A stretch of 64,000 nt of DNA from contig NZ_QYRN01000002.1 in assembly GCF_003583935.1 (NCBI RefSeq), positions 310,001-374,000 on the forward strand, given 5' to 3'. Positions 44,369 through 52,763 of the stretch are shown here, one piece after another; within the stretch, counting starts at the first letter, position 1, and the number at the start of each line of letters is the position of its first letter. The stretch comes from Aureimonas flava (lineage in GTDB: Bacteria; Pseudomonadota; Alphaproteobacteria; Rhizobiales; Rhizobiaceae). The notes beneath the pieces were generated by a model. It was not told the DNA's origin. It saw only the letters and a list, made by a program, of their open reading frames with translations, and made no database searches. A program made the translations under genes and the position numbers.

Positions 44369-44858
44369 GCGATGTGTCCCCTTCCGCGCCGAATGGGTGG
44401 GACGACCCGCCGTTAGCTAGCAAATCGTCATATTGCGGCGCAACGGAGAACGGCGGGGAAACGTTTCGCACCCGGCCGATAACATCTTCGCCGGATGTCT
44501 CGCGGACGATGCGCTCGTTCGCACGTTGGGAACGATCTTCCGCACGTATCCGGTCGCGATGTCCGCGCTCGCGCTCGCACGAGGCGACGCGAAGACGAGC
44601 AGATCGCCCACCGATACGCTGCCGAGGGGCGTTCGCAGCCTCCCCGGCTCGATACCCCCGACAACTCCGTGCTCGACCCCGAGCTCGCGGCAGGCGGATC
44701 GATCCCGCACGGGTGGTCCTGCGACATCGCGGCCGGAGCGGTGCTGGTCCTCGACGGCCAGGCATGCCGGGCCCGGCGGGGGCGACAAGCGGGGCCGGGC
44801 TTCCCATATGAAAAGGCCGGACGCGTCGTCCCCGACACCCAGCCAGAAGGAGCGGCCC
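44369..44858. other. 490-bp stretch without a convincing gene
   Basis: Between the bestrophin-like gene and the GreA-like gene. The first 200 bases are richer in AT and include a 10-bp palindrome GAAACGTTTC at 44458-44467. Open frames on both strands here translate to arginine/serine-rich low-complexity sequence, typical of chance frames. It may contain divergent promoters or a small RNA; no structure was certain. Confidence 0.5.
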
Positions 44859-45338
44859 ATGAGCGTCACCTTCGTCAAGGAGCCCAACGAGGACCAGGTC
44901 GAGGCCCTGCCCGAGCGCGACCTCGGCACCGACCCGAACTTCGTGACCCCGCGCGGCCTGACGCTGCTGGAGCGCGAGATCGAGGCCGTCACGCGGGCCG
45001 CCGAGCGCGCGCGCGCGGCCGGCGACAAGATCGCGCTGGCCATGGCCCATCGCGACCTGCGCTACTGGCGCGCCCGCCGCGCCACGGCCCAGGTGGTGCG
45101 GCCCGAGCGGGACAGCGACGTCGTCCAGTTCGGCCACGCGGTCGAGGTGCAGCGCGGCGCGGAGCCGGCGCGCACCTTCCGCATCGTGGGCATCGACGAG
45201 GCGGATCCGGCCGCCGGGCTGGTCTCCTACCTGTCGCCGCTGGCGCGCCAGCTCGTCGGGCGCGAGGAAGGCGAGACGGTGCGCATCGCGGGTGCCGCAG
45301 CGCGTATCCTGGCGATCCTGCCGCCCGTCGAGGCCTGA
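44859..45338 (+). CDS. GreA/GreB-family transcript cleavage factor
   Basis: A 159-residue protein with an N-terminal helical hairpin (about residues 33-75, with basic and alanine-rich helices) and a C-terminal FKBP-like domain containing ARTFRIVGIDEADPAAG and YLSPLARQLVGREEGE. The length is that of GreA. The hairpin tip lacks the standard acidic pair pattern of GreA, so catalytic function in transcript cleavage may differ. AGAAGGAG precedes the ATG. Possibly a secondary, stress-related Gre paralogue. Confidence 0.8.
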   Translation: MSVTFVKEPNEDQVEALPERDLGTDPNFVTPRGLTLLEREIEAVTRAAERARAAGDKIALAMAHRDLRYWRARRATAQVVRPERDSDVVQFGHAVEVQRGAEPARTFRIVGIDEADPAAGLVSYLSPLARQLVGREEGETVRIAGAAARILAILPPVEA

Positions 45339-45482
45339 ACCGACGCGCTCCGCGCGCTCTTCCGCCGTGGGCCGGTCCCCGGGGTGAACGGTGCGTAGCA
45401 CGGCCCTGCGCGTCCCGGCGCTGGCCCGCAACCCTTCGCCGGGATAGAACCGCGCCGTTTTCCCTCTTCGCGGACACGGCCC

Positions 45483-46517
45483 ATGAGCGCATCCCTGGAA
45501 CTCGGCCTCGACACGTTCGGCGACGTCACGCGCGGCGACGGCGGCCGGCCCAAGCCGCACGCGGCGGTGATCCGCGACGTGGTGGAGGAAGGCGTCCTGG
45601 CCGACGCGCTCGGCCTCGACTTCTTCGGCATCGGCGAGCACCACCGCGCCGACTTCGCCGTGTCCGCGCCCGAGACCGTGCTGGCCGCCCTGGCCGCGCG
45701 CACGCACCGCATCCGGCTCGGCTCGGCGGTCACCGTCCTCTCCTCGGACGACCCGATCCGCGTGTTCCAGCGCTTCTCCACCCTGGACGCCCTGTCGAAC
45801 GGACGGGCGGAAGCGATCCTCGGGCGCGGATCCTTCACCGAATCCTTTCCCCTGTTCGGCCTTCCGCTCGACGACTACGAACGCCTGTTCCAGGAGAAGC
45901 TCGACCTGTTCGCCGCGCTCCGCGAGGGCGGCCCGGTCGCCTGGCGCGGCTCGGTGCGCCCGCCCCTGTCGGTTCCGGGTGTCTATCCGACGCCGGAGGG
46001 CGCGCCCTTCACCACCTGGATCGGCGTGGGCGGCAGCCCGGAATCGGTGGTGCGGGCGGCGCGCTACGGCCTGCCGATGATGCTGGCGATCATCGGCGGG
46101 GCGCCCGGTCGCTTCCGGCCCTATGTCGACCTCTTCCATCGCGCCCTGGCCGAGGCGGGGCGCGAGCCCCTGCCCATCGGCGTCCATTCGCCGGGCTACG
46201 TCGCGGCCACGGACGAGGCGGCGCGCGACGAGTTCTTCGAGGACTACCGCGCCATGCACGCGCGCATCGGCGCCGAGCGCGGCTGGCCGCCCCTGGAACG
46301 GGCGGCCTTCGAGCGGGAGATCGAGCACGGCTCGCTCTATGTCGGCTCGCCGGACACGGTGGCGCGCAAGATCGCGACGACGGCGTCCGCGCTCGGCCTC
46401 GCCCGCTTCGACCTGAAGTACAGCGCCGGGCCGCTGCCGCATGCGCGGCTCATGCGCTGCATCGAGCTCTACGGGCGCGAGGTCGCCCCGCGGGTGCGCG
46501 AGATCCTGGCCGGCTGA
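45483..46517 (+). CDS. LLM-class flavin-dependent oxidoreductase
   Basis: A 344-residue bacterial luciferase-like TIM-barrel protein. Signatures include FGIGEHHRADFAVSAPE, RLGSAVTVLSSDDP and FSTLDALSNGRAE. Members are FMN- or F420-dependent monooxygenases or reductases with diverse substrates; the FMN-type is most likely here. The ATG at 45483 gives family length. Single gene. Confidence 0.86.
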   Translation: MSASLELGLDTFGDVTRGDGGRPKPHAAVIRDVVEEGVLADALGLDFFGIGEHHRADFAVSAPETVLAALAARTHRIRLGSAVTVLSSDDPIRVFQRFSTLDALSNGRAEAILGRGSFTESFPLFGLPLDDYERLFQEKLDLFAALREGGPVAWRGSVRPPLSVPGVYPTPEGAPFTTWIGVGGSPESVVRAARYGLPMMLAIIGGAPGRFRPYVDLFHRALAEAGREPLPIGVHSPGYVAATDEAARDEFFEDYRAMHARIGAERGWPPLERAAFEREIEHGSLYVGSPDTVARKIATTASALGLARFDLKYSAGPLPHARLMRCIELYGREVAPRVREILAG

Positions 46518-46544
46518 GGCGCGGGGCCGGAGGGCGGGCGGGCG

Positions 46545-46775
46545 TCAGCCCGTCCCCTGCCGGCGGGCGCCCCGCAGCATGCGCCGGGCGACCTCGCGCA
46601 CGGCCTCGTCGTCCTTGGTGTCGTCGTGGGCCGGGTCGCCGAGATGGTCGAGGCTCGCTTCCACGAAGTCGATCAGGCCGGGTTGGCGGCTCTCGACGTA
46701 TTCGATCAGCTTGAACAGGACGTGCTCCACCGCGATCTCGCGGCGTCGGGCGAGGGTGGCTGTGCTGTCGGTCAT
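46545..46775 (-). CDS. Small conserved-looking protein of unknown function
   Basis: A 76-residue protein with AGGAGA upstream of its ATG. Its middle (VLFKLIEYVESRQPGLIDF) looks like an amphipathic helix, followed by an acidic segment and a basic C-terminus. No signal peptide or membrane helix. I cannot assign a function. Convergent with the LLM gene, divergent from the hybrid kinase. Confidence 0.6.
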   Translation of the reverse strand: MTDSTATLARRREIAVEHVLFKLIEYVESRQPGLIDFVEASLDHLGDPAHDDTKDDEAVREVARRMLRGARRQGTG

Positions 46776-46970
46776 CGGCGTCTCCTTGCGGGCCTCCCCC
46801 AACGCGCCGGCGCCCGGATGGTTGACCCGCGGGACGTCCGGTCGCGCCCCTCCCTCGCCAAGCCGCCGGAGCCGGCTATGTTTAAGCGCGCCGCCCCCTC
46901 GCACGGGCGCCCCCGAACCCCGCCGCCGGTCGCCCGCCGGCATCCCGCAACCCAAGGCAGGCCGTCCCGG

Positions 46971-49673
46971 ATGAACGCTCCCGACACCCTCCGCCGCGGG
47001 CATTTCGGGCCGGACGCGCGCTACGGCGCGATCCTCGACAACAGCGAGATCGGCTTCTGCGTGCTGGAGATCCTCCACGACGCGGACGGTCGCGCGATGG
47101 ACTACCGCTTCGTGGAGACCAATCCGGCCTTCGAGCGCCAGACGGGCCTCGCCGAGCCCGTCGGCCGGACGGCGCGCGCGCTGGTGCCCGGCCTGGAGCA
47201 GGCGTGGATCGACACCTATGCCGCGATCGACGCCTCGCGCGAGGCACGGCGCTTCGAGAGCGGCTCGGACGCCATGGGCCGCTGGTTCGAGGTGGATGCG
47301 TTCCCGGTGGACGTGCCCGACCTCCACCGTGTTGGCCTCCTGTTCAACGACGTCAGCGCGCGGCGCGCCGCCGAGGCCGAGCAGCGGCGCAGCGAGGCGC
47401 AGTTCCGCGTCTTCGCCCAGGCGATGCCGAGCCAGGTCTGGGCCGCGCGGGCGGACGGCGCCGTGGACTGGTACAACGACCAGGTCTACGCCTATACCGG
47501 CCTCCCGCAGGGCGCGCTGGAGGAGCCGGGCGTCTGGTCGGGCATCCTCCACCCGGAGGACCTCGCCGACACCGCGCGCGCCTGGGCCCGCAGCCTGGAG
47601 AGCGGCGAGGTCTACCAGCACGAGTTCCGCATGCGGCGCTTCGACGGCGCCTTCCGCTGGTTCCTGGCGCGCGCCCTGCCCGTGCGCGACGAGGCGGGCG
47701 CCATCCTGCGCTGGGTCGGCTCCAACACCGACATCGACGACGCCCGCCGCCAGGCGGCCGAGCTCGCCCGCCTCAACGCCGCGCTGGAGAGCAAGGTCGC
47801 CGAGCGCACGCGCGAGCGCGACCTGATCTGGGCCGCCTCCAGCGACCTCCTGTGCGTGGCCGACGTCGACGGCTGGCTGATCGAGGTCAATCCGGCCTGG
47901 ACGGCCACCACCGGCTGGAGCGAGGCCGAGCTCAAAGCCCGCCCGTTCATCGCCTTCGTCCACCCGGACGACCGGGAGGCCACGGCGGCGGCGGCGCGCG
48001 CGCTGGCCGCGGGCGCCGCGCAGCACGCGTTCGAGAACCGCTACCGCCACCGCGACGGCACCTATCGCTGGCTGTCCTGGAACGCGGTGCCGCGCGAGGG
48101 CCGCGTCTACGCCACGGTGCGCGACGTCACCGCCGTGCGCCACCAGGCCGAGGCGCTCGCCCTCTCCATGCGCGAGCGCGACCGCGTGTGGCAGACCACC
48201 AACGACCTGATGGGCACGGCCGGCCTCGACGGGCGCCTGCGCACGATCAACCCGGCCTGGACCCGCATGCTCGGCTGGAGCGAGCAGGAAATCCTGCGGC
48301 AGCCCCTGTCCGCGATCATCGACCCGCAGGACCACGCCCTTCTGGCCCGCAACGTCGAGCGGCTGACGGCGGGCGAGACGGTGGCCGGCTGCGTCGATCG
48401 CCTGCGCACGCGCGAGGGCGGGACGCGCACGATCCAGTGGACCGCGATCCCCGAGGTCGAGGCCGGCGCCTTCCACATGGTGGGCCGCGACGTGACCGAG
48501 CAGCTCCAGGCCGAGGAGGCGCTGCGCCAGAGCCAGAAGATGGAGGCCGTGGGCCAGCTCACCGGGGGCCTCGCCCACGACTTCAACAACCTCCTGGCCG
48601 GCATCTCGGGCAGCCTCGACATGGCGCGCGCCCGCATCGGGCAGGGACGCGGCGCCGAGGTGGACCGCTACCTCGAGGCCGCGCAGGGCGCGGCGCGTCG
48701 GGCCGCCGCGCTGACCCACCGCCTCCTCGCCTTCTCGCGGCGCCAGACCCTCGCCCCGCGCGCCATCGACGTCGCGGCCCTGGTGGCCGGGCTGGAGGAC
48801 CTGATCCAGCGCACCGTGGGCCCCGCGATCGCGGTGGAGGTGCGGGGGGGCGCGGGCGTCGGCCCCGTTCTGGCCGATCCCAACCAGCTCGAGAACGCCC
48901 TGCTCAACCTGTGCATCAACGCGCGCGACGCCATGCCGGACGGCGGGCGTCTGCGGATCGGCGTGGAGGAGCGCGCGCTGGGCGAGGCGGAGGCGCGCGA
49001 GCTCGACCTTGCGCCGGGGCCGCACGTGTCGCTGTGCGTGGCCGACGAGGGCACCGGCATGGAGCCCGACGTCCTGGAACGGGCCATGGAGCCGTTCTTC
49101 ACCACCAAGCCGATCGGCGTTGGCACCGGTCTCGGCCTGTCGATGATCTACGGTTTCGCCCGCCAGTCGGGCGGCCAGGTGCAGATCCGCTCGACGCCCG
49201 GTCGGGGCACCGAGGCCTGCCTCGTCCTGCCGCGCCACGACGGCCGGGTCGAGGCCGAGGCGCCCACGCCCGGGGACGCCGCGCCGCCCGAAGGGGCGGG
49301 ACGGACGGTCCTGGTGGTGGACGACGAGCCGCTGGTGCGCATGCTCGTGGTGGAGGTGCTGGAGGAGCTCGGCTACGCGGCGCTGGAGGCCGAGGACGGC
49401 CCCTCCGCGCTGGCCGCGATCCGCTCGGGCCCGCCGATCGATCTCCTGATCACCGATGTCGGGCTGCCCAACGGCATGAACGGCCGGCAGGTGGCCGACG
49501 CCGCGCGCGAGCTGCGCCCCGGCCTCCGGGTGCTGTTCGTGACGGGCTACGCGGAGAACGCCGTCCTGAACCACGGCCATCTGTCGCCCGGCATGGCCGT
49601 GGTCACCAAGCCCTTCGACCTCGGCGAGCTCGGCCGGCGCATCGGCGCGATCCTGGACGGGGGCGAGGCGTGA
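46971..49673 (+). CDS. Hybrid histidine kinase with multiple PAS domains
   Basis: A 900-residue cytoplasmic signalling protein. About four PAS domains (roughly 15-120, 135-260, 275-395, 400-515), then a HisKA domain with phospho-acceptor His in GLAHDFNNLL (about residue 536), an HATPase domain with NARDAMP and GTGLGLSMIYGF, and a C-terminal receiver (780-895) with VVDDEP and the phospho-acceptor Asp in LLITDVGLPNG. No membrane segment, so it senses an internal signal such as redox or light. Its stop overlaps the next kinase (GTGA). Confidence 0.93.
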   Translation: MNAPDTLRRGHFGPDARYGAILDNSEIGFCVLEILHDADGRAMDYRFVETNPAFERQTGLAEPVGRTARALVPGLEQAWIDTYAAIDASREARRFESGSDAMGRWFEVDAFPVDVPDLHRVGLLFNDVSARRAAEAEQRRSEAQFRVFAQAMPSQVWAARADGAVDWYNDQVYAYTGLPQGALEEPGVWSGILHPEDLADTARAWARSLESGEVYQHEFRMRRFDGAFRWFLARALPVRDEAGAILRWVGSNTDIDDARRQAAELARLNAALESKVAERTRERDLIWAASSDLLCVADVDGWLIEVNPAWTATTGWSEAELKARPFIAFVHPDDREATAAAARALAAGAAQHAFENRYRHRDGTYRWLSWNAVPREGRVYATVRDVTAVRHQAEALALSMRERDRVWQTTNDLMGTAGLDGRLRTINPAWTRMLGWSEQEILRQPLSAIIDPQDHALLARNVERLTAGETVAGCVDRLRTREGGTRTIQWTAIPEVEAGAFHMVGRDVTEQLQAEEALRQSQKMEAVGQLTGGLAHDFNNLLAGISGSLDMARARIGQGRGAEVDRYLEAAQGAARRAAALTHRLLAFSRRQTLAPRAIDVAALVAGLEDLIQRTVGPAIAVEVRGGAGVGPVLADPNQLENALLNLCINARDAMPDGGRLRIGVEERALGEAEARELDLAPGPHVSLCVADEGTGMEPDVLERAMEPFFTTKPIGVGTGLGLSMIYGFARQSGGQVQIRSTPGRGTEACLVLPRHDGRVEAEAPTPGDAAPPEGAGRTVLVVDDEPLVRMLVVEVLEELGYAALEAEDGPSALAAIRSGPPIDLLITDVGLPNGMNGRQVADAARELRPGLRVLFVTGYAENAVLNHGHLSPGMAVVTKPFDLGELGRRIGAILDGGEA

Positions 49674-51394
49674 GCGGCGAGGCGACGCCCGCGGCGCCCC
49701 CCGGACCGGTGCGGCCGCCGCCCGCCCGGCGCCCCTTCACCCTCCCGATCCGTTGGCATCTCGTGGTGTTCGCGGCGCTGGTGCTGGTGCCGCAGATCTG
49801 CCTCGGCGTCTGTCTCGGCGGGTGGTACTCGGACGCCGAGAACCGGCGCCTGGAGGAACAGGCGGTGGCCGCGTCCGCCGCGGTCCGGGACCAGCTCGAC
49901 CGCGAACTGGAATCGATGAAGGCGGCGCTGCAGGCGCTGGCGACCTCCCCCAACGCCGCCGTGGGCGACTTCGCGGCGCTGCGGAGCCAGGCCGAACGGC
50001 TGCTGCCGCAGCGCAAGGCGATGCTGTCGGTGCGCGACCGCGAGCACCGCCAGGTGCTCAACACGCTGGTGCCCCCGGGCGCGCCGCTGCCCGACGGGAT
50101 CGACCCGGCCCTCGCGGCGGCCGACGAACGCGTCTTCGAGACCGACCGGAGCACCGTCTCGGACCTCTTCGCGAGCTCGATCACCAAGGGGCTCTACACG
50201 GCGGTGATCGTGCCCCTGTCCGCCGGCGACGCGCGCTACGCGATGAGCATGGCCCTGCCGCCCGCGGCGGTGCAGGACATCCTGATCCGCACGCGCCTTC
50301 CCGACACCTGGACCATCACCGTCTTGGACGCCCACGACCGCGTCCTGGCCCGCTCGCGCGAGCAGGCGCGCTTTCTGGGCCAGCCGGCGCCCGCCCGCTT
50401 CGCCCAGGACATCGCCGGGCGGCGCGACGGCATGGTCCACAGCGTGACGGGGCTCGACGGCACCACGCAGTTCGCCGCCTTCGACACGCTGGACGCCAGC
50501 GACTGGCGCGTCGTGGTGGGCGTGCCGCACGCCGTGCTCAACGCGCCGTTCCGGATCCTGCTCGTGACGATCGCGGCCGTGGCGCTCCTGGCGCTCGGCA
50601 CCTCGGCGATCCTCGCCCGCCTGTACTCGCTCCGGCTGGAACGCGAGGTGACCTCGCTCCAGGCGATGGCGGCGGCCACCGGCAGCGGCCGGATGGCGGA
50701 ACGCCGGCCGGGGCGCGTGCGCGAGCTGGAGGCGATCGCGGCGGCCCTGCGCGCCTCCGACGCGTCGCTCCTGGAGCGCAACCGGACGCGCGACCTGCTC
50801 CTGGCCGAGCTCAACCACCGGGTCCGCAACACGCTGAGCGTGCTCCTGTCGGTGGTGAACCAGACGATCCGCTCCGGCGGCGACGACGCGCTGGCGCGCA
50901 AGGCGGCGGGACGCGTCATGGCGCTGTCGCGGGCGCACGACCTCCTGTCGCACGCCGAATGGTCGCCGGTGGCCTTCTCGGACCTCGCCCGCCGCACGGG
51001 CGAGGAGGAGGGCGTGCCGCTGCGCTACGAGGGGCCGGAGATCCTGCTGCGCGCCGAGGCGGTGGCGCCCATGGCGCAGGTCCTGCACGAGCTGGCGGTG
51101 AACCGGCGCCGCCACGGGCGCGAGCGCGTGCGCCCCGTCGTGCTGCGCACCGCGCTGGAGGCGGACGGGGTGCGGATCGCCTGGAGCCTGCCGGAGGCGG
51201 AGGGACGCCAGCCCTACCTTCCGGGCTTCGGCCTCCGGCTGGTGCGCATGTGCCTGGAGCGCCAGCTCTTCGGGCGCATCGAACGGCTGGACGCCGACGG
51301 GCTCGAGGCGCTGATGCCGCTCGCCTTCCTGTCGGGCGAGGGCATGCCGAGCGAGCCCTTCGCCGCGCGCTGGCACACCGGCGCGCCGGCCTGA
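49670..51394 (+). CDS. Membrane-bound HWE/HisKA_2-type sensor kinase
   Basis: A 574-residue kinase. Membrane segments at about 25-47 and 298-320 flank a Cache-like periplasmic sensor (about 50-290). The dimerisation domain has the HWE/HisKA_2 hallmark LLAELNHRVRNTLSVLLSVVNQTI (in two pieces: LLAELNHRVRNT and the rest) with His at about residue 384, and an N-box ELAVN. The ATP-binding region is short and lacks standard glycine boxes. GTG start overlaps the hybrid kinase stop, implying coordinated expression. Confidence 0.85.
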   Translation: MSGEATPAAPPGPVRPPPARRPFTLPIRWHLVVFAALVLVPQICLGVCLGGWYSDAENRRLEEQAVAASAAVRDQLDRELESMKAALQALATSPNAAVGDFAALRSQAERLLPQRKAMLSVRDREHRQVLNTLVPPGAPLPDGIDPALAAADERVFETDRSTVSDLFASSITKGLYTAVIVPLSAGDARYAMSMALPPAAVQDILIRTRLPDTWTITVLDAHDRVLARSREQARFLGQPAPARFAQDIAGRRDGMVHSVTGLDGTTQFAAFDTLDASDWRVVVGVPHAVLNAPFRILLVTIAAVALLALGTSAILARLYSLRLEREVTSLQAMAAATGSGRMAERRPGRVRELEAIAAALRASDASLLERNRTRDLLLAELNHRVRNTLSVLLSVVNQTIRSGGDDALARKAAGRVMALSRAHDLLSHAEWSPVAFSDLARRTGEEEGVPLRYEGPEILLRAEAVAPMAQVLHELAVNRRRHGRERVRPVVLRTALEADGVRIAWSLPEAEGRQPYLPGFGLRLVRMCLERQLFGRIERLDADGLEALMPLAFLSGEGMPSEPFAARWHTGAPA

Positions 51395-51407
51395 GGCAGC
51401 CCTTCGC

Positions 51408-52763
51408 TCAGCGTTCGCGCAGCGATTCCCCGACGTTGCGCAGCACCGGCTGGACCAGGTATTCCAACACCGAACGCCCTTCCGTCGGGATCACCACGGA
51501 CGCGTCCATGCCCGCGACCAGCCGCTCGCGCACGTCCGCCGGCAGCGTGTCCCGGTCGATCTCCACCTCGGCGGCATAGGCGGGCGGCTGGCTGGGATCG
51601 CTCGCGGCCACCGTGTCGCGCGACAGGGTGACGAGGCGCCCGGTGACCCGCTCGCGCCGGAACTTCATCAGCGTCCCGGGATGCACCTCCACCGCCATGC
51701 CCTGGTGGACGCGGTCGATCTCGCTCGCCGGGATGCGCACCCGCACCCGCATCTCCTCGCCTTCCGGCACCACCTCCAGGATGGTCTCGCCGGCGCGCAC
51801 CACGCCCCCCACGGTGAACTGCCGCGAGGCCTGGACGGTGCCCGCCACGGGCGAGCGGATGGCGGAGCGCGACAGGGTGTCCAGCGCCACCTGCCGCTCC
51901 TGGCGCAGCGCGGCGATCTGGCGCCCCACCTCGATCAGCTTGGCCGAGGCCTCCTGACGGTAGTCCTTGCGCAGGGCCTCGCGCTTCTGTTCGATCTCGG
52001 CCAGCTTGTCGAGGCCCTTGCGCTCGTCGTTGCGGCTCTTGCGGATCGTGCCCTCGAACTGCGCCTTCTGCCGCTCCAGCGTGGTGAGGCGGCTGAGCGC
52101 GACGAGACCCTTGTCGAAGAGCGGGCGCACGCTCTTCAGCTCGCGGGCGATGCTGGCGAGCTGGTCGGAGGCCGCCTGCGCGTCGAGCTTGGTCTGGGCG
52201 ATGTCGTTGCGCGCCTGGCGGCCCTGCGTGTCCAGGAGCTCCAGCGAGCCCGCCAGGACCTGACGCCGCTGCTCGAACTCGCGGTAGTTGTCCTGCAGCT
52301 CGCCGCCGTCGAGGCCGCGCATCAGAGAGGCCGCCTCCTCGGGCAGCACCATGAAATCGGCCATGTCGCGCTGGGCGACGAGGCGTGCCTCCGTCGCCAG
52401 CGCACCGGCCAGCGCCTGTGCGGCCGCGGCGGTGGCGGCCTGCGAGCGCGTCGTGTCGAGGCGCAGCAGCACTTGGCCCGCCTCCACCCGGTCGCCGTCG
52501 CGCGCCAGGATCTCCTCCACGATGCCGCCCTCGAGGTGCTGGATCGACTGGCGGTGCGATTCCACCGCGAAGGTCCCGTTGGCGACCACCGCCGAGTTGA
52601 CGTGGGCGAAGGCCGCCCAGCCGCCGCACAGGCCGACCGACAGCGCCAGCACGATCCAACCGGCGCGCAGCGAGCCGCGCCAGTCGGTGTTCGGGGCGGG
52701 CACCTCCAGCAGCGGGGCGGCCCGTGCGCCGGGATGGGCGAGCGGCGGAGGGGCGGCGCTCAT
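51408..52763 (-). CDS. Type I secretion membrane fusion protein (HlyD/PrtE-like)
   Basis: A 451-residue periplasmic adaptor. One N-terminal membrane segment (about residues 33-53), a lipoyl-like half motif HLEGGIVEEILARDGDRVEAG, split here as HLEGGIVEEIL and DGDRVEAG, a long coiled coil (about 120-300) and a C-terminal beta-barrel. The HLEGGIV signature is typical of type I protease/lipase exporters. ATG at 52763 overlaps the stop of the ATPase gene (ATGA). No outer-membrane TolC-type gene or RTX substrate is in the window. Confidence 0.9.
   Translation of the reverse strand: MSAAPPPLAHPGARAAPLLEVPAPNTDWRGSLRAGWIVLALSVGLCGGWAAFAHVNSAVVANGTFAVESHRQSIQHLEGGIVEEILARDGDRVEAGQVLLRLDTTRSQAATAAAAQALAGALATEARLVAQRDMADFMVLPEEAASLMRGLDGGELQDNYREFEQRRQVLAGSLELLDTQGRQARNDIAQTKLDAQAASDQLASIARELKSVRPLFDKGLVALSRLTTLERQKAQFEGTIRKSRNDERKGLDKLAEIEQKREALRKDYRQEASAKLIEVGRQIAALRQERQVALDTLSRSAIRSPVAGTVQASRQFTVGGVVRAGETILEVVPEGEEMRVRVRIPASEIDRVHQGMAVEVHPGTLMKFRRERVTGRLVTLSRDTVAASDPSQPPAYAAEVEIDRDTLPADVRERLVAGMDASVVIPTEGRSVLEYLVQPVLRNVGESLRER

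Noticed and set aside
44433-44858. Open frame continuing upstream of the GreA-like gene
   Set aside because: The extra residues are serine/arginine/proline-rich without family similarity, while a good ribosome-binding site precedes the ATG at 44859.
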